A stretch of 64,000 nt of DNA from Staphylotrichum longicolle. Lineage: Eukaryota > Ascomycota > Sordariomycetes > Sordariales > Chaetomiaceae. The position numbers were made by a program, and so were the translations under genes. This document shows positions 22,899-34,028 of the stretch, one piece after another; within the stretch, counting starts at the first letter, position 1, and every line of letters starts with the position of its first letter. The stretch lies in the NCBI GenBank assembly GCA_019096155.1, contig JAHCVI010000002.1, forward strand, positions 3,968,001 through 4,032,000, read 5' to 3'. Under the pieces are notes generated by a model. It did not search any database, was not told where the DNA came from, and saw only the letters and a program-made list of their open reading frames with translations.

Positions 22899-25407
22899 TC
22901 AGCTTAGCTCGAGTGCAGGGAAGAGCGACTTGGGCGCCCGCGCTTCCCGGATCGTCCACTCCTCCTCAAACTCCTCGATCGGATCACTGCTATAGTTGGG
23001 GAGGCCCCGAATATCCGCACGGCCATCGTTAGCCGGTTTCTTCATACGTCCTCTCTTTCTCTTTGTAAGGCTGATCCCAACACTGGGTCCTGTGATGCGT
23101 GGGGGTTGCGACAGGTTCGAGCGGCTGCCGACAAAGAGCTTGGGTTGAGTGAACCGGAAGTGCTCCCCTGAAGTGAGTGCTTCGTTGGCCTCAGCTTCGG
23201 ATTGTGCTGGCGCGACTGCCATCGACGTTGTCATCGAAGGGGTGGCAGTGTCTGATGCTGACGTACAGCTCTGTGCCTCGGTGCGTAAAAGGGCACTGCT
23301 CTCTGCGTCCTCGGAGATAGGGTCACCGCTTCCCGAGGCCTCCACGATACTTTCTGCCCCGGACAAACTGCTGGTTCCGGGGTTGGCTTCAACGCTGGAA
23401 GTTTGAACAGAGGGGTTTGAGTTGATTGAGGCTGGTCCTAACTCTGAGCCACTAGAAGAAGGGTGATATGCAGCTTCGAGACTTGCAGGGACTTCGCCGG
23501 ACGACTGAAAACTGGTAGAATCAGAAGTCTCCTCATCATGTCCAGTGTAGACTGTACCGACTGTCGCTATGTTGCTGTTGCCGTCGGACCCTGGTTCGGT
23601 ACTGCCATCGAACGAAGAATCTGATGGCTGAAGACTTCGTACTGCAGCGTATTTAGCTTCTTCAAACGCGACCTTGCCGACTTCATCGATATCTTCACTG
23701 CCAAAGACGAATGTTTTCCATGCCTCATTAGGGTCTGTCTCGTCAGAGGCTGCACTGGCTTGTTGGGCAGCCAACGGAGGTGGAGACGATGAGCGCTCAG
23801 CTGGTCTAGGCTCAAGACTTGGTATCTCGGCATCGTCGTTGGCAACGATATCCTGTTTTTGGCCAACTTCTGTGGGAATGCCTTCCGTAAGAATATAGGA
23901 GCTGGCTGATGAGGCTGACGAGACAATGTCATCTTCATGATTGCCAGTGCCATTGACCATGTCCCTCTCGGCAGCGTGTCCACTTGAAAGACCATGGGGT
24001 GCCACTGTATCAAACTGCTCGAGCCGCCGAAGCCTCGATACAAGCTCATCGTACCGACCGAGAATCTCTGAAAAGTCGCTGGAACTGAGCAACTTATTGA
24101 CGTCCACAAATTCGATAGGGCGGGGCCGGTCTGGCTCGCCGGTCATGGCGTCCATTGGTAGAAATGGGAGGGCCTCCTGCTTAGGCCGACTCATTTCGCT
24201 CACTCCGGGGCTCAACCTGTACTCCTGCGATTTCTTGCTCCCTTCAACAGCGACGTGGCTGCTGACGGGGCTGCTGGGGCGGTCCAGCCACCTGTGGAAC
24301 TTGGCGTTCTCGAGCTTTTGCGAAGATGGAACAGGCGACACAGCTCGCCCAACCTGCGCGATGGCGGTGCCGGTGTTTTCGGAGTCGAACCGCTCGAGGT
24401 GGTAGAAGTAATCGGGTATGGGCCGTATTGAGTGAGGATGGGAGAACAGAGGATATGAAGTCGCCAGGATGCGGCCATCGGCATCACTCGATATGCAACA
24501 GCGCTGTTCGGCGCTTTCAATCTGATCACTGGATGGCTCTCTCATTGGTAGCGAAGACCGCGGTAAGTGCTCGCCAGGGGGGAGATGGCCCAGCGCCGGA
24601 TTGCCTGGCAAGTGTCAGCAGATACTCAAACTGGTAGTCATCAGAGTGCCTACTATTTGAGCCTCCTACGGCAAGCGGCCTGGGGGGCCGGCTAGTCTGA
24701 GATCCGCGGCCTGGATGGGCGGTTTTTGACCTGGTCACGCTTGACGTTTCCCCTGGGCGTTTTTCGTGGCTTCCAATCTGGATTCTGACGTCTTCGTGCC
24801 TGAGTGCATGTTCATGCTGTTTCCTGCGTTTTGACACCTGCCCGCCACCAATGATGTGAGACCGCCTCTTCTTGGTGTTCTGGGAGCCACTAGCTGGGCT
24901 TCGCTCCTGGGATCTGACGCTTGAAGGACGTCTGACGGAGATCTGCAGCGGCTCGTGGATGGTCCCCTAGTCCTTCTTCGCGAGCAGCTTCAGTCTCATC
25001 TGTTCCAGTGCCTCCTCGTCATACTCAACCTGAGTGGCAGCGACATGCTGCCCGCTGGCTCTCTCTTGAAAGAAGCGGCTGATGGTTGGCAAAGGCGTCT
25101 CTTCTGGCTTTACCGTGCTGTTGGGACGTTTTCTTCCCAAGCCAGACCTCCGTCGGCTCGGTGTCTCCAAGGTCCGACGGCCAGAGGAGGAGACAGACTT
25201 CTGGGAGGCCCGAGAGCGTTGAGACGACGGCGAGCTAGACTGTTGGAGGAACGAGATCGGAGGAGGGCCGTCTTGTTGGGCAGCCTTGGACTCTGCACGG
25301 CGGGCACGGGCGCGAGCAAAATACTGCTTCTGACGTTGATGGGCCGGGTTGACCTTTCTCAGCCTGCCGCGGTTATGGCGGTAGAGGGTGCCCTCGGTCC
25401 AGTTCAT
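22899..25407 (-). CDS. Fungal protein of unknown role with in-frame TAG
   Basis: The start at 25407 gives MNWTEGTLYRHNRGR followed by RQKQYFARARARR, a conserved opening (W-T-x-G, then RQKxxFARAR) that I recall from uncharacterised filamentous-fungal proteins. The frame runs 25407-24654, then a 49 nt intron (24653-24605, GTAGGC donor, CTGAC branch, CCAG acceptor), then 24604-22899: 820 codons in all. It is interrupted once, by TAG at 24969-24967 (codon 147), right after a conserved-looking KLLAKKD. I believe relatives have a tryptophan here, so TGG to TAG is likely. Alternatively, a 63 nt in-frame intron (25029-24967) with a poor GTTGAG donor would remove the stop. The rest is acidic, Ser-rich and probably disordered (for example EEFEEEWTIREA at the C-terminus) with basic KRRKQH and RKRGRMKK patches that could be nuclear signals. 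Function unknown. Confidence 0.6.
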
Positions 25408-25969
25408 GCTGCCGACTCGGAAGGGTGAGCCTGTCGAGAGAGGAGCTCTTGCCTCAATGGCGACTCGTACAACAGAGCACAAGGTTGGACTGGTTAAACC
25501 ATTTCGTCATGTACCTGACCCATTTACCGCTCTTGGATTCCGAAATGATGGACTGGCCAAAAGACAGAGGTACAGACGGCAAGATGGAAGAAAAGAGAGG
25601 TCAACAGTGACCCCAACGAAATCGGCCAGTTTCCAGACAGCCCCGCAGGTGGATTGACTTCAGGGTTGGATGCAGGAGGTATCAAGCCTTCGATTTTGAA
25701 GCAAATTCGCACATTCCCTGCCTCCCTCAGATTCCTGACCTACCTTGGTCGTCCCTGCCAAATTGGACCTCAAAGCCGTGATGCTGTTGGCGGAAACTGG
25801 CCCGCACCTGCCGCTGTTTCCCTTTCACTGATTCTCACTGATCCCTTCCGCTGTTAGCCGTCTCGCCATGGAGCCGGGACCACTTGTCGCCAGCACCCCG
25901 CGCCGAAGACCTCCGAGCTGCAGCAACCCACTTCGGAGCACCTTCAAACCCACCCACCCACCTCCCGCC
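25408..25969. promoter_or_regulatory. Divergent promoter region
   Basis: 562 bp between the start of the unknown minus-strand gene (25407) and the presequence ATG of the nitrilase-family gene (25970). Both genes must take their promoters from this stretch. I see no clear TATA box and no coding sequence. Confidence 0.5.
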
Positions 25970-27052
25970 ATGCGACCACCATCAACAAGAGCTTGGAGGA
26001 CATTCCGCCTCCTTTCCACCTCCCTCGCCCGATCATCCACCCGCCACGCCCTCTCGCGCCAACCGCTACCCGCCTCGTCCTCCCTCCTCTTCCGCAGGAC
26101 AATGGCGTCCTCCACAACCCCCTCCCCCGTGCTCAAGCAGCCCGTCAAGCTGGCCTGCGTGCAGCTCGCCTCCGGGTCCGACAAGGCCGCCAACCTGGCC
26201 CACGCCGCCGCCAAAGTCCGCGAGGCCGCCGCGGCCGGCGCCAAGATCGTCGTCCTGCCCGAGTGCTTCAACTCGCCCTACGGCTGCGACCACTTCCCCT
26301 CCTACGCCGAGACCCTCCTCCCGTCCCCGCCCACCGAGGCCCAGTCCCCGTCCTTCCACGCCCTCTCCGCCATGGCGCGCGACAACGCCGTCTACCTCAT
26401 CGGCGGCTCCATCCCGGAGCTCGTCACCACCATTACCACCACCACCGAAGGGACCCACGAGGAGCCCAAAAAGACGTACTACAACACCTCCCTCACCTTC
26501 GACCCCTCGGGCACGTTGCTCGCGACCCACCGCAAGATCCACCTCTTCGACATCTCCATCCCGGGTAAGATCACCTTCCGCGAGTCGGACGTGCTGTCGC
26601 CCGGCGACACCCTCACGCTCGTCGACCTGCCGCCCTACGGCCGCGTCGCCGTCGCCATCTGCTACGACGTGCGCTTCCCCGAGCTGGCGACCATCGCCGC
26701 GCGGCGGGGCGCCTTCGCCCTCGTCTACCCGGGCGCCTTCAACCTGACCACGGGCCCGCTGCACTGGAAGCTGCTCGGCCAGGCGCGCGCCGTCGACAAC
26801 CAGTGCTACGTGGCGCTGTGCTCGCCCGCGCGGGACATGAGCGCGGGCTACCATGCGTGGGGCCACAGCTTGGTGGTGGATCCCATGGCGCAGGTGCTGG
26901 GGGAGGCCGGAGAGGGCGAGGAGGTGGTGGTGGCCGAGTTGGACGGGGACAAGATTGAGGAGGCGAGAAAGGGGATCCCGCTGCGGGACCAGAGGCGGTT
27001 TGATGTCTATCCGGATGTGAGTCAGGGGGCTGTAGCGGCCAAGGAGCCGTAG
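25970..27052 (+). CDS. nit2: Nit2-type omega-amidase, nitrilase superfamily
   Basis: Intronless gene for a carbon-nitrogen hydrolase of the Nit2/yeast Nit3 branch, which hydrolyses alpha-ketoglutaramate and related omega-amides. The catalytic triad is visible: Glu in VLPECFNSPYG, Lys in HRKIHLFD, Cys in AICYDVRFPE. The PGAFN and HWKLLGQARAVDNQ blocks are typical of Nit2. Three in-frame ATGs exist (25868, 25970, 26102). The segment from 25970 to 26102 is rich in Arg and Ser with no acidic residues (MRPPSTRAWRTFRLL...), like a mitochondrial presequence. The 26102 ATG starts at the conserved core. I chose 25970; dual mitochondrial and cytosolic forms from 25970 and 26102 are plausible. The next gene, spermidine synthase, is convergent 359 bp downstream. 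Confidence 0.9.
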   Translation: MRPPSTRAWRTFRLLSTSLARSSTRHALSRQPLPASSSLLFRRTMASSTTPSPVLKQPVKLACVQLASGSDKAANLAHAAAKVREAAAAGAKIVVLPECFNSPYGCDHFPSYAETLLPSPPTEAQSPSFHALSAMARDNAVYLIGGSIPELVTTITTTTEGTHEEPKKTYYNTSLTFDPSGTLLATHRKIHLFDISIPGKITFRESDVLSPGDTLTLVDLPPYGRVAVAICYDVRFPELATIAARRGAFALVYPGAFNLTTGPLHWKLLGQARAVDNQCYVALCSPARDMSAGYHAWGHSLVVDPMAQVLGEAGEGEEVVVAELDGDKIEEARKGIPLRDQRRFDVYPDVSQGAVAAKEP

Positions 27053-27411
27053 CGCGGTACGGGAAATGGTGATGTAATGTGTGCAGTTGTCAGTTTTAGG
27101 AGCGCATGGATGTCACGTCCGGGCTGTGATGTGTTTTGGGAGGGAAGCTGGTCTATTCTGAGTGCCTTGCCCCCTTATCCGAATGCCCATCCCATCAGCC
27201 TTCTCTGCGCCCCCTGGCAGTCTATTGGCTATCCTAGGGCCGGTCGTCTATTCGCTTTTCAGCAGCTCTTGCCTCGCTACCACTGGGATGCTCGCTGCAC
27301 CCCTTTTCTTTTTCCAACAGGCCTCTCTCCCGTCACCAAGGCGCAAACGCCAACCCCGGAGACCTTGTTGCAAGTCAAATCCTTCGTCGTCGCCACCGCG
27401 AGCGCACCCAC
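27053..27411. other. Convergent 3' intergenic region
   Basis: 359 bp between the stop codons of the omega-amidase (+) and spermidine synthase (-). It is shared 3' UTR space with no other feature recognised. Confidence 0.55.
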
Positions 27412-29179
27412 TCATTGCAGAGCCTCCTGGGCGAAAGTGGGCAGGACGAAGCTGGCCTTGTGGATCTCCGAGTTGTAGTACTTGCAGAGCTTGCGCTCCT
27501 CCTCCTTGGACCAAGAGCGGACGGGCTCGCGCACGTTGCGATTGGCGTCCTTGCAGCACACCATGAAGCCAATCTGGCCCGACGGGTAGGTCGGGATGGT
27601 CGTGTAGGCGTACTCGGCGACGGGGAAGATCTCGCCGCAGTCCTTCTTGAGCTTGGTGATCAGGGGCAGGTGGAGCCATTGGTTCTCGGCTGCGCGTGCG
27701 AACACAGTTAGTGAGTCCGGCCGAGTTTTGGGGGGGAAGAAGCTAGACGGAAGAGTAACTTGATATTGTTGAAGAATCAGATATGAAGAAAAAAGGGGGC
27801 TAGGAAGGAGGGTAGTGGAGAAAATCAACACAAAAGCGGGAAGGAGGAAGTCCGTCGCAAAAAGGAAAGCCGAGACAAGCTACCACTCGGTAGCCTCCTG
27901 AGAGATGACACAAGGCTCGATGAGGCAGGTTGAATGCCTGGCCCGGAAAACAAGGACATTCCTCCCAGGTCTCGACTTTCTCGAGTAAATGAGACATACA
28001 ACCTTGGGTGGTGATGACGCCGCCCTCACGGAGGGCGTCGTGGAGGAGCTGGAAGTAGGGCTTCTGGAAGAGCGACTCAGCCGGGCCCTCGGGGTCCGAG
28101 GAATCCGTGATGATGACGTCAAAGGTGTTCTTGTAGTCGTCGAGGAACTTGAAGCCATCGCCGATGTGGACCTTGACGTTGGGGTGGTTGAAGCCCTCGG
28201 CCATGTGGGGGAGGTACTGCTTGGAGAGGCGGATGACAGCCTGGCACGTTGTCAGTCGGTTGGCACGGAGCCTCTCGAGTCAAAAGAGCGCACCTCATCA
28301 ATGTCGCAGAGGATGGCCTCCTCGACGCACGAGTGCTTGACGACCTCACGGAGGACACCGCCGTCGCCACCGCCAATGACGAGGACCTTCTTGGGGTTGG
28401 GGTGCGAGTTCATGGCCAGGTGGGTGATCATCTCCTGGTACGAGAACTCATCGCGCTCGGTAGCCTGGATGACATTGTCCAGGACCAGGACGTTGCCGTG
28501 GTTGGTGGACTCAAAGATGAGAACGTCCTGGTACTTGCTCTTCTCGTGGTGCAGCACCTTCTTGACCCGGAGAGTCATGGCCTGGCCTAACGGAAAGTTA
28601 GACCCGGGGTCTGGGCTCAGGCAGGACCTTCTGAGATGTTTACTTACCGGGCCACATCTCCGAAATTTCGCGGAACCACCCATCTGTGAACCACAAGGTC
28701 TGGTCAGCAAAGCGTCTGGTTGAAACTCTGATAAACGCAGCAGCATGAATACGGTGGCGTCATTCGAGGCTGGCCCAGTCATAAGTGCTACTGGATGATA
28801 TGCAGTCTGGCACCTGCCGCCCGCCAAAGGCTGGCGGTGTGTGAGCGGCACAACCCACGGCCTGGCAGGTTCATCTCGTGGTTGTGATGACACAGTGCTG
28901 AGTGAGCCCCCCCAACCTCAAGACCGACAGCCCTCTGAGAAAAAAAGCAGCGGAACTGAGATTCGGCTCCTTGGCGGTGCAGGCGGCGTGGTCACAAAGT
29001 CCGAGAAGGGGGGAGGGGTTGCCTGGGGTGGGAGTTTGGCTGGTTTGGTAGGGGATGGCGGGGTAATCCAATGTTTACTATCGAGCCCACGATCATGGAG
29101 GGGCTGGGTTTGATCTGAAGGGCTGACAAGAAGCAAAACCGGACATACCCTGGATGGTAGCGTGCGTAATTTCACCCAT
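27412..29179 (-). CDS. spe3: Spermidine synthase
   Basis: Transfers aminopropyl from decarboxylated S-adenosylmethionine to putrescine. Five exons: 29179-29149, 28683-28648, 28586-28294, 28240-28000, 27689-27412, giving 292 residues, the usual size. The first exon codes ten residues (MGEITHATIQ) and the second only twelve (DGWFREISEMWP). Motifs: GGGDGGVLREV (nucleotide binding), DSSDPEGPA with the catalytic aspartate, QGSENQW, TIPTYPSGQIGF. Intron 1 is 465 nt and intron 4 is 310 nt, much longer than the other introns here (53-61 nt). For intron 4 I chose the GTATGT donor at 27999, which yields the conserved QGSENQW, over GTTGTA three bases earlier. The long first intron directly after the start may carry regulatory sequence; the sequence alone does not show how. 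Confidence 0.92.
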
Positions 29180-32100
29180 TTTGCGGATTTGGCTGCGGCG
29201 CAGGTGGCTCAAGGAGACAGAGAGTGTGAATAGGGGCGGCTTGGAGAAGAGACGCCGTGAACAGAGCAGAGCCAGGTTTTTGAGTTGAGCCAGTGAGGTT
29301 GTGGCGGGGTCAATTTTCGTGGCTGCTGCACTTTTTTTTATCGCGAGCCCTCAAACAGCAAGTGCGACCCAGAACGTGTGCAGAAATTTTCTCGGTCCAC
29401 GGCCACCTTGGACGCCGGTCCAGTATGAGCGAATAAAAACGTGGTAAACCCAGAAAGTCGGGGGCCAATGATGCCCAAAATGTGGAGAGCCGGGAGTGCT
29501 TTCGAAATGCTACGGGATGCCCAGGTACTGCGGTGAGCAGCCACTGACCGATCTCAGACGTAACGGCCCCGCCAGAGCTCGGCACGGCGAGACTGGGCGA
29601 CTTCCATCGCGAGTACCAGGCGAATTAAGGACACTTATGAAAACAGCCTGATGAGCAGCTCTTCCGAAAGGAGTTTCAGAAAACTAGCAAGGTAGGCTGC
29701 CCGCTGTCTCAGCAAACCGTTGCACCGACAGCCCCGCGGGCCCCGGCGACGGTGCACCCGGAAGCCCGGCCCATGATTCTCGGGCACTCCGGCGACGGAA
29801 GAACGGCGGCGGACTTGCTAGACCAGAAACGACCAACGCGTTCCCTGTCGCGTACCGGTGCCCTGGGTGGCTCATCGATGGCCAAGACCGCACCAGAGCG
29901 GTTGGTGAACAAACCATGGTTCTTAGGTTCCGTGCGCCAGTCAGCGTTGCATGGTTTGCAAATCCTGAACGACCTGGAGGGACATTGCGCTAAATGGGCT
30001 TGAGGTGGGATGTCTGTTGTGGGGCGTTGCTCTCTTCTCGTCCACGACAGGGCACGAGGATCGAGAAAGCAGCGATCCGTCCCCAGCTGCTGAGGGGTGT
30101 CAGCCATTGCGCTTTATCCTGATGCTTGATATGTGAGTCCGAGGGCGGACTCTCTTGTAGTACAAAACAACCGTTTCTCCTTCCCTGAAAGGTACCTTAT
30201 ATGTCCCTTCATAATGTAACAGGTTGCTGTCACTTCTCATGTGCAGGCGGGAGCGACACATGACAAAGACTGCACCCTTCCCATCTGGCGTTCCATTTCT
30301 GCAACGGAACTCTCCCGAAACGCACCATCAAAACCCTGCCGCGCCCGCCCCGCTTGCAGGATGAGCTAACTTAGCGCCAGCGCCGTCGTTTATCGCACGC
30401 CAGGAAATGTTTGCTGCAGTAACACACTAACACGCTTTGCAGGTGGAAACTGACAGCTCGTGCCCACGGGTGTCTGGTTTCAGCCTTCAGGAGTCATTCC
30501 CGGCGTTGATCAATGCCGCCTTGGTATAACCTGAAGGTGGTGTCAGAAACGCTGCCAGGTTTCCTGGAAGGAACAGGAGAGTTCGAACGGCATTGCCAAC
30601 TCGACACCAAAAACTGCCACAACCTGCTAATGCTGTCGTGGTCTCCAGTACTGTGTGCTGAGTCGGAGGGTCAACCATCAGATGTTTGAACAATCGAAAC
30701 GCACTTGTCCAATCGCTGGACAGGACTCGGCTGCGGGGGGCGATTTCGCGTCTCTGCTCTGAGGGTGAGGTCAGCGGAACGGAGCGCAGGATCGGCTAAA
30801 TTGACGGTGCTGAGAGATACTATGCCCTTGTTTAACGCAGATGACCTTTATCGTGTTTGATCAGTCGTGATTCGAATTCCGGGTTTCGCCATCTAGGGTT
30901 GCAAATGCGCATCAGACCGAGAGATGCGACCAAAAGACAGGACCAGAGAAAGAGCAAAGAACTTCGCAACCTGTTCAGAATGTCCTCACGGCTTGCCCGG
31001 AGCTAACGGCGAGCTCGTCGACGCTGCCGATAAGGTGAAACTATCGCGATGGACCCTGAGTTTAGCCAGCCTGAAGCCCTCAGACAGACTTCTGGGACTG
31101 AAGATGGTGTGCGTCTGTGCTTCCCCAGCCGCATCCGCGTCCTTCCAGGCAGGGTCCCCGATTGGCCACCGCCAGCCGCGACCCGCCGTCTTCACCTTTT
31201 GTCGGCCTAGCGACCATGCACCACGCCCAAGACCACGGGGGTTTTCTCGGGATGGAACCGGGGTCTCACACAAGCAATAGGGGCAGACGGGGCCACCGAA
31301 CGTCGGTCGCGGCGCGCGATCCCATCGTTACCGAGATGCGATGCCCTCAGGGTGCAGACGACACGAGCAAAGCATGCACGCTCAGGCCCAGGAGCTCGGC
31401 CGCTCGAAGGCCCTTTGGGGGCAAGTCGGCAGTTAGCACAGACAACAACCTCCGTAAGGCAACTTGGCGTGGTGGTGGTTTGTGGCTCCCAGCGGAAATC
31501 ACATGGAATGCTGTGCAGAACGTTGCAAGGGCGCGCGGCGGAGAATAACCAGTTGCATGGGAACAATCAAGCTGTCCGTTCGCGATGTCAAACCTTGAAC
31601 TCCACCTTCGCAACCGCGGAACAGAGCAGGGGGCCCGGTCCAGAGATCCAGGGATCCGTTTTGGAGCTAAGAAAGAGCCTGCGAGGCGATGGAACCCCGT
31701 TGTGAGGACCGGAGCCATTTTAGTTGTGATCGACCTTCGTCCGCTCCGCCGTTGGACCCGCGAGGGCGGGTGAACCCGATGGAGCCACGCTCTCGTGGCC
31801 GTGGTTCTGCGGTTTCCGCACCCGGAGGGGAAATCGCACGGTGGTGAGAAACACCGAGTTGGCCGCGGACGGGACTCGGGGCGTCAGCAGCCACTGGCAC
31901 TGGACAAGAGACACCAAAACGGAAGGGAGGTGCGGATCTGGGGAGAGACACGGGATGCTGGGTGGGCCGGGTCCACCCTGGCTTCCCGCAGCAGTGAGTC
32001 CGGGCAAGGACCCCCGAGGAAGGCATGCCTGGCATGGGTTTGGCGTGCTGCAGCAGCACTCAATAATTTAGTTAAGTCGAAGGGTCGCACATGCAGGAGC

Positions 32101-32711
32101 TCTGCGCCTCCCGAGCCACCATTTCAGGTTCAGTTTTGCAGAAGCCCATGCACCTCTTTGGCTGACGATTCATTTTTGACTGCCACTTGCCCATCTGTTC
32201 TGGAACCGACACCTACTTTTCCATCCGTGCTTCGCTGCCGGGACTCACAAATAGCAGCCACCGCTCCCCGTCGTTCCCGGCCCAGTTCACCCTTCGCTTC
32301 GCCGTCTGACTTGTTTGATCCCCATCACCACGCACGACGGCAACACGACAAAACTCTCGAATCGAAAGTGTCATCGACAAAGGGACAACCGGGGCGTTAT
32401 CGATTGGAATACTGCCGAGGTCACAAACACGCTGGTTGCTTGGTTTCAGACGGTCTTGCTTCTTGATTATCCGCTTTGTGGCTGCTTGACTCAGCCGCCA
32501 AAAGCATTGAGCTCTCTCCGACAGCTGCGATAGGGCGTTTCAAGTTTGGCGCATCGAAGCTCCCGCTCGGCTGCCCCGCCACCACCGTTGCCCACCGGGA
32601 GTTCCACACCGAACACTAAACGACGTTAGCAACACATCGCCCGACTTTGACCTCGGGGATTGGACTCCAACCTGACCGCGTGGTCAACCGTTTCCGAATA
32701 GCGCCGCCACC
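29180..32711. promoter_or_regulatory. 3.5 kb intergenic upstream of G-alpha gene
   Basis: Separates the divergent spermidine synthase and G-alpha genes. No exon, tRNA or transposon is supported. The 5' flanks of both genes lie here, and most of it is closer to the G-alpha gene than a simple promoter would need. CT-rich sequence near 32150-32650 may be the G-alpha leader. Small frames on both strands look random. Confidence 0.5.
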
Positions 32712-34028
32712 ATGTGTTTTGGGAGCCGCGAGAAGACCGACGAGGTCGGCGCTGCCCGGTCGCGCGAGCTCGACAAGATCATCCGCGCGGACGAGAAGCG
32801 CCTGGCCAAGGAGGTGAAGCTGCTGCTTCTAGGTGCGAATTGGTGTTTCCCGGTGGCAACTGAGCCGCACAGCTGACCTCGCCCCAACGCAGGAGCCGGA
32901 GAGTCTGGAAAATCGACAGTCCTCAAACAGATGAAGCTGATCTATGCGCAAGGATTCAGCAAAAATGAGAAGATGGAATGGAAGCCGGTGGTGTTCACAA
33001 ATGTCATCCAGTCCTTCCGCCTAATTTTCGATGCGATGAATGACCTCGGCATCAAATTCGAGAATCCAGACAACGAGGCAAGCTCTCAGAACCCCCCTGC
33101 CAATAGCTGGCAGTCTATTATCGCCACCTCACTGACCGACCCTCCAACAGAAAAACATGGCTCAGATCATGGTCGACTACGAGATGACGGCCGACGAGCC
33201 GCTACCGGAGGAGTACCGCGAACCCGTCAAGAGGCTTTGGGTGGATGGGGGCGTGAGGAAGGCCATGGAGAAGGGCAACGAGTATGCCCTGCACGACAAT
33301 CTGGATTAGTAAGTCAATGCATCGCATCGGGGCCCGTCCGTCCCTGCATGAAACTGACAGACATGAAGCTTCTGCGATGATCTGGAGCGGATTTGGGACA
33401 GGAACTACGTCCCCACAGACCAGGATCTTCTGCGGTCACGACTGAGGACAACGGGCATTACCGAGACCATTTTCGACCTCGGCCAGCTCACATACCGCAT
33501 GTTCGACGTCGGCGGTCAACGGTCAGAACGGAAGAAGTGGATTCACTGCTTCGAGAACGTCAACTGTCTGCTGTTCCTGGTGGCCATCTCTGGTTATGAC
33601 CAATGCTTGGTGGAGGACAAGGATGGTGTAGGTGTTTTGCAATCTGCGGGTGTTGGGCAGGTGATTCTAACATGACACCACAGAACCAAATGAACGAGGC
33701 CCTGATGCTGTGGGAGTCAATCGCCAACTCGCACTGGTTCACCAAGTCGGCGCTCATTCTGTTCCTTAACAAGATGGACCTGTTCAAAGAGAAGCTCGCC
33801 AAGAGCCCGATAACAGACCACGGCTTCACCGACTACCACGGGCCGCCGGGCGACTGGAAACAGGCCAGCAAGTACTTTATGGACAAGTTCCGGGCGCTGA
33901 ACCGGAATCCGGAGAAGGAGATCTACGGCCACTTCACCAACGCGACCGACACAAACCTGCTCAAGATCACAATGGGGTCCGTCCAGGATATGATCATCCA
34001 GCGGAACCTGAAGCAGCTCATCCTGTAA
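32712..34028 (+). CDS. gna-2: Heterotrimeric G protein alpha subunit, group II (GNA-2 type)
   Basis: GTP-binding alpha subunit that relays receptor signals at the plasma membrane. Five exons: 32712-32832, 32893-33077, 33151-33308, 33369-33627, 33684-34028, giving exactly 355 residues. Motifs: P-loop GAGESGKS at 41-48, switch I RLRTTGITE with Arg179, DVGGQRSERKKW with Gln205, NKMD, and NATDT as the base-recognition loop. The N-terminus is MCFGS and the C-terminus RNLKQLIL, which fit the group II (GNA-2) fungal class rather than GNA-1 or GNA-3. There is no Gly2, so no canonical N-myristoylation; Cys2 could be palmitoylated. The C-terminus lacks the Cys at -4 used by pertussis toxin. Intron 2 (33078-33150) starts with GC (GCAAGC), a non-canonical but known donor class; the frame and conservation leave little doubt. 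Confidence 0.95.
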
